A DNA stretch of 64,000 bases from Cupriavidus metallidurans CH34 (GTDB lineage Bacteria > Pseudomonadota > Gammaproteobacteria > Burkholderiales > Burkholderiaceae), in contig NC_007973.1 of assembly GCF_000196015.1 (NCBI RefSeq), positions 992,001-1,056,000 of the forward strand, written 5' to 3'. Positions 37,338-45,620 of the stretch are shown in pieces. The translations under genes and the position numbers were made by a program. Under the pieces are notes generated by a model, which made no database searches, was not told the origin of the DNA, and worked only from the letters and a program-made list of their open reading frames with translations. Numbering within the stretch: position 1 is the first letter of the stretch; each line of letters opens with the position of its first letter.

Positions 37338-38540
37338 ATGGATCTCAATTACTCGGCGGCCGACATCGCCTTCCGTCAGGAAGTGCGTAGCTGGCTCGAA
37401 GCCAACCTGCCGGCGGAAATCCGCGAAAAGGTACTCAACCACCGCCGCCCCAACCGCGACGATCTGGTGCGCTGGCACAAGATCCTGGCTGGCAAGGGCT
37501 GGTCCGCGCCGCACTGGCCGGTCGAGTTCGGTGGCACGGGCTGGAACGCCACGCAACGCCACATCTGGGACGAGGAAAATGCCCGCGTCGGCGCGCCTGG
37601 CGTGCTGCCGTTCGGCGTGGCGATGGTCGCGCCCGTGATCATGAAGTACGGCAATGCAGAGCAGAAGTCGTACTACCTGCCGCGTATCCTCGACTGCACC
37701 GACTGGTGGTGCCAGGGCTATTCGGAGCCGGGTTCGGGTTCGGATCTGGCTTCGCTGAAGACCCGTGCCGAGCTGACGTCGGATGGCAAGCACTACATCG
37801 TCAACGGCCAGAAGACCTGGACCACGCTCGGCCAGCACGCCGACATGATCTTCTGCCTGGTGCGCACCGACCCCGAGGCCAAGAAGCAAGAGGGCATTTC
37901 GTTCCTGCTGATCGACATGAAGACGCCGGGCATTACCGTGCGCCCGATCATCATGCTCGACGAAGAGCATGAAGTGAACGAAGTCTTCTTCGACAACGTC
38001 AAGGTGCCGGTCGAAAACCGCGTCGGCGAGGAAAACCGTGGCTGGACCTATGCCAAGTACCTGCTTGGCCATGAGCGTACCGGCATTGCGCGCGTGGGTA
38101 ACTCCAAGCGCGAACTGGGCTTCCTGAAGCGCGTTGCCCGCCAGCAGCAGAAGAACGGCAAGCCGCTGCTCGAGGATCCGGTGTTTGGCGCCAAGGTTGC
38201 CGCGCTGGAAATCGAACTGATGGCGCTGGAGATCACCGTGCTGCGCGTGGTGTCGAGCGAAGCCGCTGGCAAGGGCCCCGGCCCCGAGGCATCGATGCTC
38301 AAGATCAAGGGCACCGAGATCCAGCAGATGCTGACCGAACTGATGGTCGAAGCGGTCGGCCCGTACGCCCAGCCGTTCGATCCGGCGTACCTGGAGTGCG
38401 AACACGAGCACGCCGTGACCGGCTATGACGACGCCGCCCCGCTGGCCGCGTACTACTTCAACTATCGCAAGACCTCCATCTACGGCGGTTCGAACGAAAT
38501 CCAAAAGAACATCATCAGCCAGATGATTCTGGGGCTGTGA
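37338..38540 (+). CDS. Acyl-CoA dehydrogenase, PimC-like large subunit
   Basis: This 400-residue flavoprotein starts MDLNYSAADIAFRQEVRSWLEANLP, and it has GYSEPGSGSDLASLKTRAEL (FAD-site signature), NGQKTWTTLGQHADMIFCLVRTDP and IYGGSNEIQKNIISQMILGL at the C-terminus. It looks very like the large subunit of pimeloyl-CoA dehydrogenase (PimC), which pairs with a smaller homologue. The next gene is that type of partner. The ATG at 37338 follows GGAGA. Substrate and product are not known; a dicarboxylyl-CoA is possible. Confidence 0.88.
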   Translation: MDLNYSAADIAFRQEVRSWLEANLPAEIREKVLNHRRPNRDDLVRWHKILAGKGWSAPHWPVEFGGTGWNATQRHIWDEENARVGAPGVLPFGVAMVAPVIMKYGNAEQKSYYLPRILDCTDWWCQGYSEPGSGSDLASLKTRAELTSDGKHYIVNGQKTWTTLGQHADMIFCLVRTDPEAKKQEGISFLLIDMKTPGITVRPIIMLDEEHEVNEVFFDNVKVPVENRVGEENRGWTYAKYLLGHERTGIARVGNSKRELGFLKRVARQQQKNGKPLLEDPVFGAKVAALEIELMALEITVLRVVSSEAAGKGPGPEASMLKIKGTEIQQMLTELMVEAVGPYAQPFDPAYLECEHEHAVTGYDDAAPLAAYYFNYRKTSIYGGSNEIQKNIISQMILGL

Positions 38541-38553
38541 GGAGACACGCAAC

Positions 38554-39672
38554 ATGAACTTCAATCTCAGCGACGAACAGAAGCAACTGGCCGACGCGAT
38601 TCGCCGTTTTGTCGAGAAGAGCTACGACTTCGAATCGCGCAAGAAGAACATCAAGGGCGCGAATGGCTACGGCGAGCAAGCCTGGGGCGGACTGGTCGAA
38701 CTCGGCCTGACCGCGCTGCCGGTGCCCGAAGCGCAAGGTGGCTTCTCCGGTACGGCTGTCGACATGATGGTGGTGCAGCAGGAACTGGGCCGCGGCCTGG
38801 TGGTGGAGCCGTACTTCGCGACGGTGGTGGCCGCGCAGGCGCTCAAGCTGGCCGGTGGCCAGGAAGCGCTGCTCGAGCAGGTGGCTGGTGGCGAACTGAA
38901 GCTGGCCACGGCATTCAACGAGCAGCAGGCACGCCATGAACTGAACAACGTGACCGTGACGGCCAAGGGCGGCAAGCTCAACGGTCGCAAGGTCGTGGTG
39001 ACCCACGGTGCCCAGGCCGACAAGCTCGTGGTGTCGGCACGCACCAGTGGCGCCCAGTCGGACCGTGACGGCATCTCGCTGTTCCTGGTCGACACCAAGG
39101 GTGCTGGCGTCAGCGTCAAGGACTACCGCACGATCGACAACCTCCACGCGGCCGACGTGACGTTCCAGGATGCACCGGCCACGCTGATCGGCACGGAAGG
39201 CAAGGGCTGGGATGTGCTCGAGGCCACCGCCGACTACGCCGCGGTGCTGCTGTGCGCCGAAGCCGTTGGTGTCATGGATACGCTCAACGCCGCCACGCTC
39301 GAGTACGCGAAGACCCGCCAGCAGTTCGGCGTGGCCATCGCGCGCTTCCAGGCGCTGCAGCACCGCATGGTCGAAATGATGATCCATGCGGAGCAGTCGC
39401 GTTCGATCACGCTGCTGGCCGCGGCGCGCTTCGACGAGGCCAGCCCCGAGGAGCGCCGCCGCTACGTGTCCGCCGCCAAGGCGCGCGTCGGCGTGGCAGC
39501 CCGCTCGGTGGGCCAGGAAGCCGTGCAGATTCACGGCGGCATGGGTGTGACCGACGAGCTGCCGGCCGCGCATATGTTCAAGCGCCTCACGCTGATCAAT
39601 ACGACCTTCGGCGATGTGGACCACCATCTGGGCCGCTTCGCCAGCCAGCCTGGCTTCCAGGAAGCTGCCTGA
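38554..39672 (+). CDS. Acyl-CoA dehydrogenase, PimD-like small subunit
   Basis: This 372-residue protein starts MNFNLSDEQKQLADAIRRFVEKSYDFESRKKNIKG and contains LGLTALPVPEAQGGFSGTAVD and EYAKTRQQFGVAIARFQALQHRMVEM. It lacks the FAD-site GYSEPGSGSD of its partner and matches the small subunit of heterodimeric PimC/PimD enzymes. It lies 13 bp after the large subunit gene. Its terminal HGGMGVTDELPAAHMFKRL resembles the usual catalytic domain of the family. It probably forms an active heterocomplex with the product of the previous gene. Confidence 0.88.
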   Translation: MNFNLSDEQKQLADAIRRFVEKSYDFESRKKNIKGANGYGEQAWGGLVELGLTALPVPEAQGGFSGTAVDMMVVQQELGRGLVVEPYFATVVAAQALKLAGGQEALLEQVAGGELKLATAFNEQQARHELNNVTVTAKGGKLNGRKVVVTHGAQADKLVVSARTSGAQSDRDGISLFLVDTKGAGVSVKDYRTIDNLHAADVTFQDAPATLIGTEGKGWDVLEATADYAAVLLCAEAVGVMDTLNAATLEYAKTRQQFGVAIARFQALQHRMVEMMIHAEQSRSITLLAAARFDEASPEERRRYVSAAKARVGVAARSVGQEAVQIHGGMGVTDELPAAHMFKRLTLINTTFGDVDHHLGRFASQPGFQEAA

Positions 39673-39689
39673 GTATTGCGTAAGTGTTC

Positions 39690-39723
39690 AAACCGCGCCG
39701 GTGACCCCGAGCGCGGTTTTTTT
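39690..39723 (+). terminator. Rho-independent terminator between the acyl-CoA dehydrogenase pair and MaoC gene
   Basis: AAACCGCGC (39690-39698) pairs with GCGCGGTTT (39711-39719), and a T-run extends to 39723. The GGAGGA ribosome binding site of the next gene begins 5 bases after it, so the two overlap functionally. Confidence 0.8.
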
Positions 39724-39737
39724 CATTGGAGGACTTG

Positions 39738-40187
39738 ATGTCCAAGATGTATTTCGAGGATTACGTCGTCGGCAGCGAGCACCCGCTCGGGAGCTATACG
39801 GTGACCGAAGAGGAGATCATCAGCTTCGCGCGCCAGTACGACCCGCAACCGTTTCACGTCGACAAGGCCGCTGCAGAGCAGAGCATCTACGGTGGGCTGA
39901 TTTCCAGCGGCTGGATGACCTGCGGCATCATCATGCGCCTGCTGGTGCAGTCGATGGGGGATCGCTCCACCAGCATGGGGTCGCCCGGCGTGGATGAAGT
40001 CCGCTGGATCAAGCCGGTCTATGCCGGTGACACCCTGACTGCTGTGCTGAGGATTCTGGAAGCGCGTCCGTCGAGCTCCAAGCCTGATCGCGGCGTGGTG
40101 ATGACCCAGTGGGTGGCCACCAACCAGAAGGGCGAGGTTGTGTGCACGGTCAAGGGCATGGGGATGTACAAGCGCCGCCCGGCCTGA
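39738..40187 (+). CDS. MaoC-like acyl dehydratase (hotdog fold)
   Basis: This 149-residue protein has the MaoC hydratase layout: MYFEDYVVGSEHPLGSYTVTEEEIISFARQYDPQPFHVDKAAAEQSIYGGLISSGW, with the active-site Asp in YDPQPFH and the conserved His after it. It probably hydrates enoyl-CoA to a 3-hydroxyacyl-CoA. The ATG at 39738 follows GGAGGACTTG; the TTG at 39726 is not used. With the second MaoC gene and the acyl-CoA dehydrogenase pair it would form a beta-oxidation-like module. Confidence 0.85.
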   Translation: MSKMYFEDYVVGSEHPLGSYTVTEEEIISFARQYDPQPFHVDKAAAEQSIYGGLISSGWMTCGIIMRLLVQSMGDRSTSMGSPGVDEVRWIKPVYAGDTLTAVLRILEARPSSSKPDRGVVMTQWVATNQKGEVVCTVKGMGMYKRRPA

Positions 40188-40274
40188 CGCACGCCGTTTG
40201 TTCACTTCCCTCTGCCGCACGCGGGAGAAGGAAGGGCTACCCAACCAGAAAAGAACGACAAGGAGACAAGCACC

Positions 40275-40748
40275 ATGCGTACTATCGCATCGTTGGAAGA
40301 ACTGGAGTCGCTGCAGGGCGAGGAAGTGGCTGTCAGCGACTGGATCGAAATCACGCAGCAGCAGGTGAACCTGTTTGCCGAGGCCACGGGCGATCACCAG
40401 TGGATCCATATTGACGTCGAGCGTGCCAAGCGTGAGTCGCCGTTCGGCGCGCCGATCGCGCACGGCTTCCTGACCCTTTCGCTGTTGCCCCAGCTCATGC
40501 AGAACGCAATCCACATGGAAGGCGTCAAGATGGGCGTTAACTATGGTCTGAATCGCGTTCGTTTCACGTCGCCGGTGCCGGTCGGCAGCCGTCTGCGAGG
40601 ACGCGTGAAGCTGCTCAAGGTCGAGCGGCTGGACCCGCTGCCGAATGGCCTGGTCGGTGCGCAGTCCACCTGGGAGGTGACGATCGAGCGGGAAGGCGCG
40701 GATCGACCGGTCTGCGTGGCGGAATCGATCAGTCGACGCTACTCCTGA
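40275..40748 (+). CDS. MaoC-like acyl dehydratase, PhaJ/NodN type
   Basis: This 157-residue protein has WIEITQQQVNLFAEATGDHQWIHIDVERAKRESPFGAPIAHGFLTLSLLPQL, with the R-hydratase active-site Asp and His in ATGDHQWIH and the conserved HGFLTLSL helix. It is closest in type to (R)-specific enoyl-CoA hydratases or NodN-like proteins. The ATG follows AAGGAGACAAGCACC. It ends with a terminator at 40784. Its substrate is not identified. Confidence 0.85.
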   Translation: MRTIASLEELESLQGEEVAVSDWIEITQQQVNLFAEATGDHQWIHIDVERAKRESPFGAPIAHGFLTLSLLPQLMQNAIHMEGVKMGVNYGLNRVRFTSPVPVGSRLRGRVKLLKVERLDPLPNGLVGAQSTWEVTIEREGADRPVCVAESISRRYS

Positions 40749-40783
40749 CGTATCCGATTCGTCAGCACTGTCGCTCGACAATG

Positions 40784-40812
40784 AGGGCCGCGAGATCGCG
40801 GCCCTTGTCATT
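40784..40812 (+). terminator. Rho-independent terminator after the MaoC gene
   Basis: AGGGCCGCGA (40784-40793) and TCGCGGCCCT (40796-40805) form a perfect 10-bp stem around a 2-base centre. The tail (TGTCATTTG) is only moderately T-rich. Confidence 0.65.
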
Positions 40813-41350
40813 TGTCCAGCGAAATCGTGGAAAAACAAGCAACCACGAGATGACTGTTACCCCGTTGCGACAGGTCAAGGAATTGTCCGATTAAAAGAAC
40901 AGTGTTTCTGTTGTGTCTGGGTTTACCCGTAATGTTGCGTTGCGGTACAGTCCCGCCCACGATGTTTTATGTAATGCGATATCCGCTCGGAGACCGTTCT
41001 CACTGCGCTGGTGAGGCGGTTGAAGCAAGAGGATGTGGCGTGAACATCGTGACACAACGCTCGTTCCGGTGGCAGTTCCGAACCGGAACAGACGCAGTTC
41101 AGGCAGTCGGTCACCTCAGCGCACGCACCCGCCCCCTCAGGCGCGCGCACGCAGTCGTCAGTTGCTGTCCAAGCCGCGTTCATGGCGTTGCCCGGCCGCA
41201 TGGTCCGCAGGCGTTTGCATCGCCCATTTCGCAGCGCCAGCTTTGGACACGTCCTCCGGTTTTCCCCAGCCCAGCCCGCCAGTTGCCCCGTGCAGCAGGT
41301 AGGCGGTGCCACGCTTGTGCACAGGCGTGGCGCAACCAGACCGTCGTGAC
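40806..41350 (+). other. Long intergenic region upstream of cyoA with a leader-type hairpin
   Basis: This 545-bp region has no credible gene. It contains an interrupted hairpin: ACCG (40993-40996) and CTCAC (40999-41003) pair with GTGAG (41011-41015) and CGGT (41017-41020). The hairpin shares TCGGA, ACCG and TGAGGCGGT with the ilvB leader hairpin. It is a likely site for cyo operon regulation, but no clear ANR/FNR dyad was found. Confidence 0.35.
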
Positions 41351-42319
41351 ATGAAGAAACCGAAAATGCCGCCCCTGATGCGGTACCTGCCTTGCCTTGG
41401 CCTGCTCCTGTTGGCCGGCTGCGACTTCGCGCTGATGAACCCGAAAGGGCAAGTCGGCGTCGACATCAAGGGCATCATCCTGATCGCCACCTGGCTGATG
41501 CTGCTGGTCGTCGTACCGGTCATCATCCTGACGCTCGTGTTTGCGTGGAAGTATCGCGCCAGCAACACGTCTGCTGAATACGATCCGAACTGGTCGCACT
41601 CCACCCGCATCGAAGTGGTGGTTTGGCTGATCCCCTGCCTGATCATCATCGCGCTGGGCATCATCACCTGGAAGTCGTCGCACGATCTCGACCCGTACAA
41701 GCCGCTCGAGTCGAACGTCAAGCCGGTGACCGTGGAAGCCGTGGCGATGAACTGGAAATGGCTGTTCATCTATCCGGAACTGAAGATCGCGACGGTGAAC
41801 CAGCTCGCGCTGCCGGTGAACACGCCGGTGAACTTCAAGATCACGTCGGATTCGATCATGAATTCGTTCTTCATCCCGCAACTGGGTAGCCAGGTTTACG
41901 CCATGGCTGGGATGGAGACCAAGCTGCACCTCATCGCCAATGAAGCCGGCACGTTTGACGGCATGTCCGCCAACTACAGCGGCGGCGGCTTCTCGGGCAT
42001 GAAGTTCAAGGCCATCGCCATGTCGAACTTCGAGTTCGACAAGTGGGTGGAAAAGGTGCGCGCGTCCGAAAAGCAGCTCGCGTCCGAGGACTACAAGGTC
42101 CTGGCCAAGCCGAGCGAAGCGGAACCGGTGACGTACTTCGGCAAGGTCGAAGACGGTCTGTACACCGGCATCCTGCATCAGTACATGGGCGGCGACGGCC
42201 ATGCAATGGCCCGCGAAGGTTTTGATGGCGGTCCGGTCTGCACGTCGCGTAACACGCTCGGTGAAGAGCGGGTGTCCATGGCCACGCCGGCCAAGCCGGC
42301 GCTGGGCGCGCAAATCTAG
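41351..42319 (+). CDS. cyoA: Cytochrome bo3 ubiquinol oxidase subunit II
   Basis: This 322-residue lipoprotein has a signal peptide with lipobox LLLLAGC (Cys25 lipidated), two membrane helices (about residues 38-62 and 85-105), and a periplasmic cupredoxin domain containing [16 protein letters not shown]. The CuA cysteines of aa3-type oxidases are missing from the domain, which is typical of ubiquinol oxidases. The start at 41351 gives [13 protein letters not shown]. cyoB starts 5 bp after the stop. Confidence 0.95.
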   Translation: MKKPKMPPLMRYLPCLGLLLLAGCDFALMNPKGQVGVDIKGIILIATWLMLLVVVPVIILTLVFAWKYRASNTSAEYDPNWSHSTRIEVVVWLIPCLIIIALGIITWKSSHDLDPYKPLESNVKPVTVEAVAMNWKWLFIYPELKIATVNQLALPVNTPVNFKITSDSIMNSFFIPQLGSQVYAMAGMETKLHLIANEAGTFDGMSANYSGGGFSGMKFKAIAMSNFEFDKWVEKVRASEKQLASEDYKVLAKPSEAEPVTYFGKVEDGLYTGILHQYMGGDGHAMAREGFDGGPVCTSRNTLGEERVSMATPAKPALGAQI

Positions 42320-42324
42320 GAGCA

Positions 42325-44301
42325 ATGATGTTTGGCAAATTGAGTTTGTCGGCGATTCCGTTTCATGAGCCGATCATCATGATCACGCTGAGCTGCGTGG
42401 CCCTTGGCGGGCTGGCGCTGCTCGGTGCGATCACGTACTTCAAGAAGTGGGACTACCTGTGGACCGAGTGGATTACCTCGGTCGATCACAAGCGCATTGG
42501 CGTGATGTATTCGCTGGTGGCGCTGATCATGCTGCTGCGCGGCTTTGCCGACGCCGTCATGATGCGTACCCAGCTGGCGGTTGCCACCAACGGCTCCACC
42601 GGCTTCCTGCCGCCCGAGCACTATGACCAGGTGTTCACGGCCCACGGCGTGATCATGATCTTCTTCGTGGCCATGCCGCTGATGACGGGTCTGATGAACC
42701 TCGTGGTGCCCCTGCAGATCGGCGCGCGCGACGTGGCGTTCCCGTTCCTGAACACGCTGAGCTTCTGGCTGTTCGTGGCCGGCGCGATGCTCGTGAACGT
42801 CTCGCTGGGCGTTGGCGAATTCGCGCGTACCGGCTGGCTGGCCTATCCGCCGCTGTCGGGTCTGGACTACAGCCCGGGCGTGGGGGTGGACTACTACCTT
42901 TGGTCGCTGCAGATATCAGGGTTGGGGACATTGCTGACCGGCGTGAACTTCCTGGTGACCATCCTGAAGATGCGCGCCCCGGGCATGACGCTGATGCGCA
43001 TGCCGGTGTTCACCTGGACGGTCCTGTGCACCAACGTGCTGATCGTGGCTGCCTTCCCGGTGCTGACGGTGTCGCTGGCACTGCTGGGCCTGGACCGCTA
43101 CTTCGACATGCACTTCTTCACGAACAATGGCGGCGGTAACGCCATGATGTACGTGAACCTGATCTGGATCTGGGGCCACCCCGAGGTCTACATCCTGATC
43201 CTGCCGGCGTTCGGTATCTTCTCGGAAATCATCTCTACGTTCTCGGGCAAGAAGCTGTTCGGCTACAAGGGGATGGTGTATGCCACCAGCGCGATCATGG
43301 TGCTGTCGTTCATCGTGTGGCTGCACCACTTCTTCACGATGGGCTCTGGCGCCAACGTGAACGCGTTCTTCGGCATCACGACGATGATCATCTCGATCCC
43401 GACGGGCGTGAAGATCTTCAACTGGCTGTTCACGATGTACCGTGGCCGCGTGCAATTCACGTCGCCGGTGCTGTGGACGCTGGGCTTCATGATCACGTTC
43501 GTGATCGGTGGCATGACCGGCGTGCTGATGGCCGTGCCGGCTGCTGACTTCGTGCTGCACAACAGCCTGTTCCTGATTGCTCACTTCCACAACGTGATCA
43601 TCGGCGGCGTGCTGTTTGGCTACCTGGCCGGCGTGACCTACTGGTGGCCGAAGGCCTTCGGCTTCAAGCTGAACGAGCGTCTGGGCAAGTGCGCCTTCTG
43701 GTGCTGGCTGGTGGGCTTCTACTTCGCCTTCATGCCGCTGTACGTGCTGGGCCTGATGGGCATGACCCGTCGTCTGAACCACACCGACAACCCGGCCTGG
43801 ACGCCGTGGCTGCATCTGGCCGTGGTGGGCGTGGTGTTCGTGGCGCTGGGCATCTTCTTCCAGGTGCTGCAGATCGTCGTGTCGATCCGCGACCGCAAGA
43901 AGCTGGCAGACGTGACGGGCGACCCGTGGGGTGGCCGCACGCTGGAATGGGCAACCTCGTCGCCGCCGGCGTTCTACAACTTCGCGCACACCCCGGTGGT
44001 GCGTGACCTGGACGCGTTTGCCGACATGAAGGCACGTGGCGAGACGATCCGCACGGATGGCTTCGAGCAGATTCACATGCCGAAGAACACCGCGGCTGGT
44101 TTCTACATGGGTGCATTCAGCCTGGTGCTGGGCTTCGCGCTGACGTGGCACATCTGGTGGCTTGCCGCCGTGGGCCTGATCGGCATGGTCGTGGCGTTTA
44201 TCCGCCGCGCCAACGATGACCACATCGATTACTACGTGCCGGCCTCCGAGGTCGAGCAGATCGAAACGCGCTACCAGCAGCGCATTGCTGCCCAGGGCTG
44301 A
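42325..44301 (+). CDS. cyoB: Cytochrome bo3 ubiquinol oxidase subunit I
   Basis: This 658-residue subunit has about 15 transmembrane helices and carries heme b, heme o3 and CuB. Family signatures include [44 protein letters not shown] with the CuB His and the His-Tyr region, and [10 protein letters not shown]. It reduces oxygen to water and pumps protons. The ATG follows GGAGCA. cyoC starts 5 bp later. Confidence 0.97.
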   Translation: MMFGKLSLSAIPFHEPIIMITLSCVALGGLALLGAITYFKKWDYLWTEWITSVDHKRIGVMYSLVALIMLLRGFADAVMMRTQLAVATNGSTGFLPPEHYDQVFTAHGVIMIFFVAMPLMTGLMNLVVPLQIGARDVAFPFLNTLSFWLFVAGAMLVNVSLGVGEFARTGWLAYPPLSGLDYSPGVGVDYYLWSLQISGLGTLLTGVNFLVTILKMRAPGMTLMRMPVFTWTVLCTNVLIVAAFPVLTVSLALLGLDRYFDMHFFTNNGGGNAMMYVNLIWIWGHPEVYILILPAFGIFSEIISTFSGKKLFGYKGMVYATSAIMVLSFIVWLHHFFTMGSGANVNAFFGITTMIISIPTGVKIFNWLFTMYRGRVQFTSPVLWTLGFMITFVIGGMTGVLMAVPAADFVLHNSLFLIAHFHNVIIGGVLFGYLAGVTYWWPKAFGFKLNERLGKCAFWCWLVGFYFAFMPLYVLGLMGMTRRLNHTDNPAWTPWLHLAVVGVVFVALGIFFQVLQIVVSIRDRKKLADVTGDPWGGRTLEWATSSPPAFYNFAHTPVVRDLDAFADMKARGETIRTDGFEQIHMPKNTAAGFYMGAFSLVLGFALTWHIWWLAAVGLIGMVVAFIRRANDDHIDYYVPASEVEQIETRYQQRIAAQG

Positions 44302-44306
44302 TAACC

Positions 44307-44951
44307 ATGTCGACAGAAGTTCTTGACCGCTTCGGGGCGAAAGCCCCCGCGCATGCGCACTCGCACGACGAGGCGCACGACCACGCGCATCACGACACCA
44401 GCGAGAACACCGTCTTCGGTTTCTGGCTGTACCTGATGAGCGACTGCATCTTGTTCGCGTGCCTGTTCGCCGCCTTCGCCGTCCTGCGCGGCGAAGTGGC
44501 GGGTGGCCCGTCGGGCAAGGAGATCTTCGAGCTCAACTACGTGCTCGTGGAAACCGCCATCCTGCTGTTCTCGTCGATCACCTACGGCTTTGCCATGGTG
44601 TCGATGCAGAACCATCAGAAGGGCCGCGTGATGTTCTGGCTGGGCGTGACGTTCCTGCTGGGCGCCGCGTTCATGGGCATGGAAATCAACGAGTTCGCGC
44701 ACCTGATTCACGAGGGTGCCGGCCCGAGCCGCAGCGCGTTCCTGTCGTCGTTCTTCACGCTCGTGGGTACCCACGGTCTGCACGTTGCCAGCGGCATGCT
44801 GTGGATGCTCGTGCTGATGTGGCAACTGTCGAAGAAGGGCCTGACCCCGGTCGTGGCCAAGCGCCTGAACTGCCTCAGCCTGTTCTGGCACTTCCTGGAC
44901 GTGGTCTGGATCGGTGTGTTCACCGTGGTCTACCTGATGGGAGCAATGTAA
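44307..44951 (+). CDS. cyoC: Cytochrome bo3 ubiquinol oxidase subunit III
   Basis: This 214-residue membrane subunit has about five helices. The N-terminus is His- and Ala-rich ([21 protein letters not shown], residues 11-31). [25 protein letters not shown] and [24 protein letters not shown] are characteristic. It belongs to the structural core of the oxidase. cyoD begins directly at its stop. Confidence 0.95.
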   Translation: MSTEVLDRFGAKAPAHAHSHDEAHDHAHHDTSENTVFGFWLYLMSDCILFACLFAAFAVLRGEVAGGPSGKEIFELNYVLVETAILLFSSITYGFAMVSMQNHQKGRVMFWLGVTFLLGAAFMGMEINEFAHLIHEGAGPSRSAFLSSFFTLVGTHGLHVASGMLWMLVLMWQLSKKGLTPVVAKRLNCLSLFWHFLDVVWIGVFTVVYLMGAM

Positions 44952-45302
44952 ATGGCACAGCAACACGCTTCGACCGCCGCTCACGGCGCGTCGCATGGCC
45001 ACAGCAGCGTCAAGTCGTATGTGATTGGCTTCGTGCTGGCGGTGATCCTGACCGTGATTCCGTTCAAGATCGTCATGGACGGCACGATGGAACGCGGCAC
45101 GATGCTGTGGATCATCCTGGGCATGGCGGCCGTGCAGATCGTCGTGCATCTGAAGTACTTCCTGCATCTGGATGGTTCGAACGGTCAGCGCTGGAACGTG
45201 ATGGCGCTGCTGTTCACGGTACTGATCCTGTTCATTGTGCTGGCCGGTTCGCTCTGGATCATGCACAACATGAACGCCAACATGATGCCGTGGATGAAGT
45301 AA
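44952..45302 (+). CDS. cyoD: Cytochrome bo3 ubiquinol oxidase subunit IV
   Basis: This 116-residue membrane protein has three helices, with VKSYVIGFVLAVILTVIPFKIVMDG at the first and HLKYFLHLDGSNGQRWNVMALLFT in the loop. Length and topology match CyoD, needed for assembly of the CuB site. It is the last cyo gene; cyoE (heme O synthase) is not in the window. A terminator follows 19 bp later. Confidence 0.95.
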   Translation: MAQQHASTAAHGASHGHSSVKSYVIGFVLAVILTVIPFKIVMDGTMERGTMLWIILGMAAVQIVVHLKYFLHLDGSNGQRWNVMALLFTVLILFIVLAGSLWIMHNMNANMMPWMK

Positions 45303-45321
45303 CGGATCATACGGTCGTTTG

Positions 45322-45350
45322 AAAAACGGGGCCTTTGGGCCCCGTTTTTT
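45322..45350 (+). terminator. Rho-independent terminator after cyoD
   Basis: AAAAACGGGGCC (45322-45333) and GGCCCCGTTTTT (45338-45349) form a 12-bp stem with loop TTTG and T-run. It separates cyo from the urt promoter region. Confidence 0.9.
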
Positions 45351-45425
45351 ATTGGCCACGGTGCGCAACGCACCGGCATCGGCCACGGCTGCACCGGTTC
45401 ACGCCGGACCGCACCCGAACGGCGC

Positions 45426-45442
45426 TGCACATTCGCGGTGCG
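45426..45442 (+). promoter_or_regulatory. Candidate NtrC-binding site upstream of urtA
   Basis: TGCACA-N5-GGTGCG matches the NtrC dyad TGCACC-N5-GGTGCA at 10 of 12 half-site bases. It lies about 108 bp upstream of the -24 element of the sigma-54 promoter, a normal enhancer distance. Its function is inferred. Confidence 0.5.
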
Positions 45443-45547
45443 CCGGCGGATTTCCCTCTGGCCCCGCCGGCGGCACCAGCGTGGTGCGGCACGGTCCCCC
45501 TCCCGTCGATTTGTCACGTAATGGTGACCCGGTCACGCGTGTTTCCC

Positions 45548-45564
45548 TTGGCACGCTAGTTGCA
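45548..45564 (+). promoter_or_regulatory. Sigma-54 (RpoN) promoter of urtA
   Basis: TTGGCACGCTAGTTGCA matches YTGGCACG-N4-TTGC exactly, with the -24 GG at 45550-45551 and the -12 GC at 45562-45563. It lies 56 bp before the urtA ATG. This is the expected type of promoter for a nitrogen-limitation-induced urea transporter. Confidence 0.85.
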
Positions 45565-45620
45565 GATGTGCTCTCCGGGGTGCGTAGTCCCTAATCACAT
45601 ACGACAAACTGGGAGCTGCA

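Noticed and set aside
37338..39672. Assigning pimC and pimD symbols to the acyl-CoA dehydrogenase pair.
   Set aside because: Resemblance is clear at family level, but no pim ligase, thiolase or transport genes are nearby and the substrate is unknown, so symbols are left blank.
40806..41350. A gene in the long region upstream of cyoA, where several short open frames exist.
   Set aside because: All have poor starts and Arg/Pro-rich translations without family likeness. Treated as non-coding upstream region.
41351..45302. cyoABCD as an aa3-type cytochrome c oxidase (coxBAC).
   Set aside because: Subunit II lacks the CuA cysteine pair and carries a lipobox, and subunit I has the bo3-type length and C-terminus. 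This fits ubiquinol oxidase.
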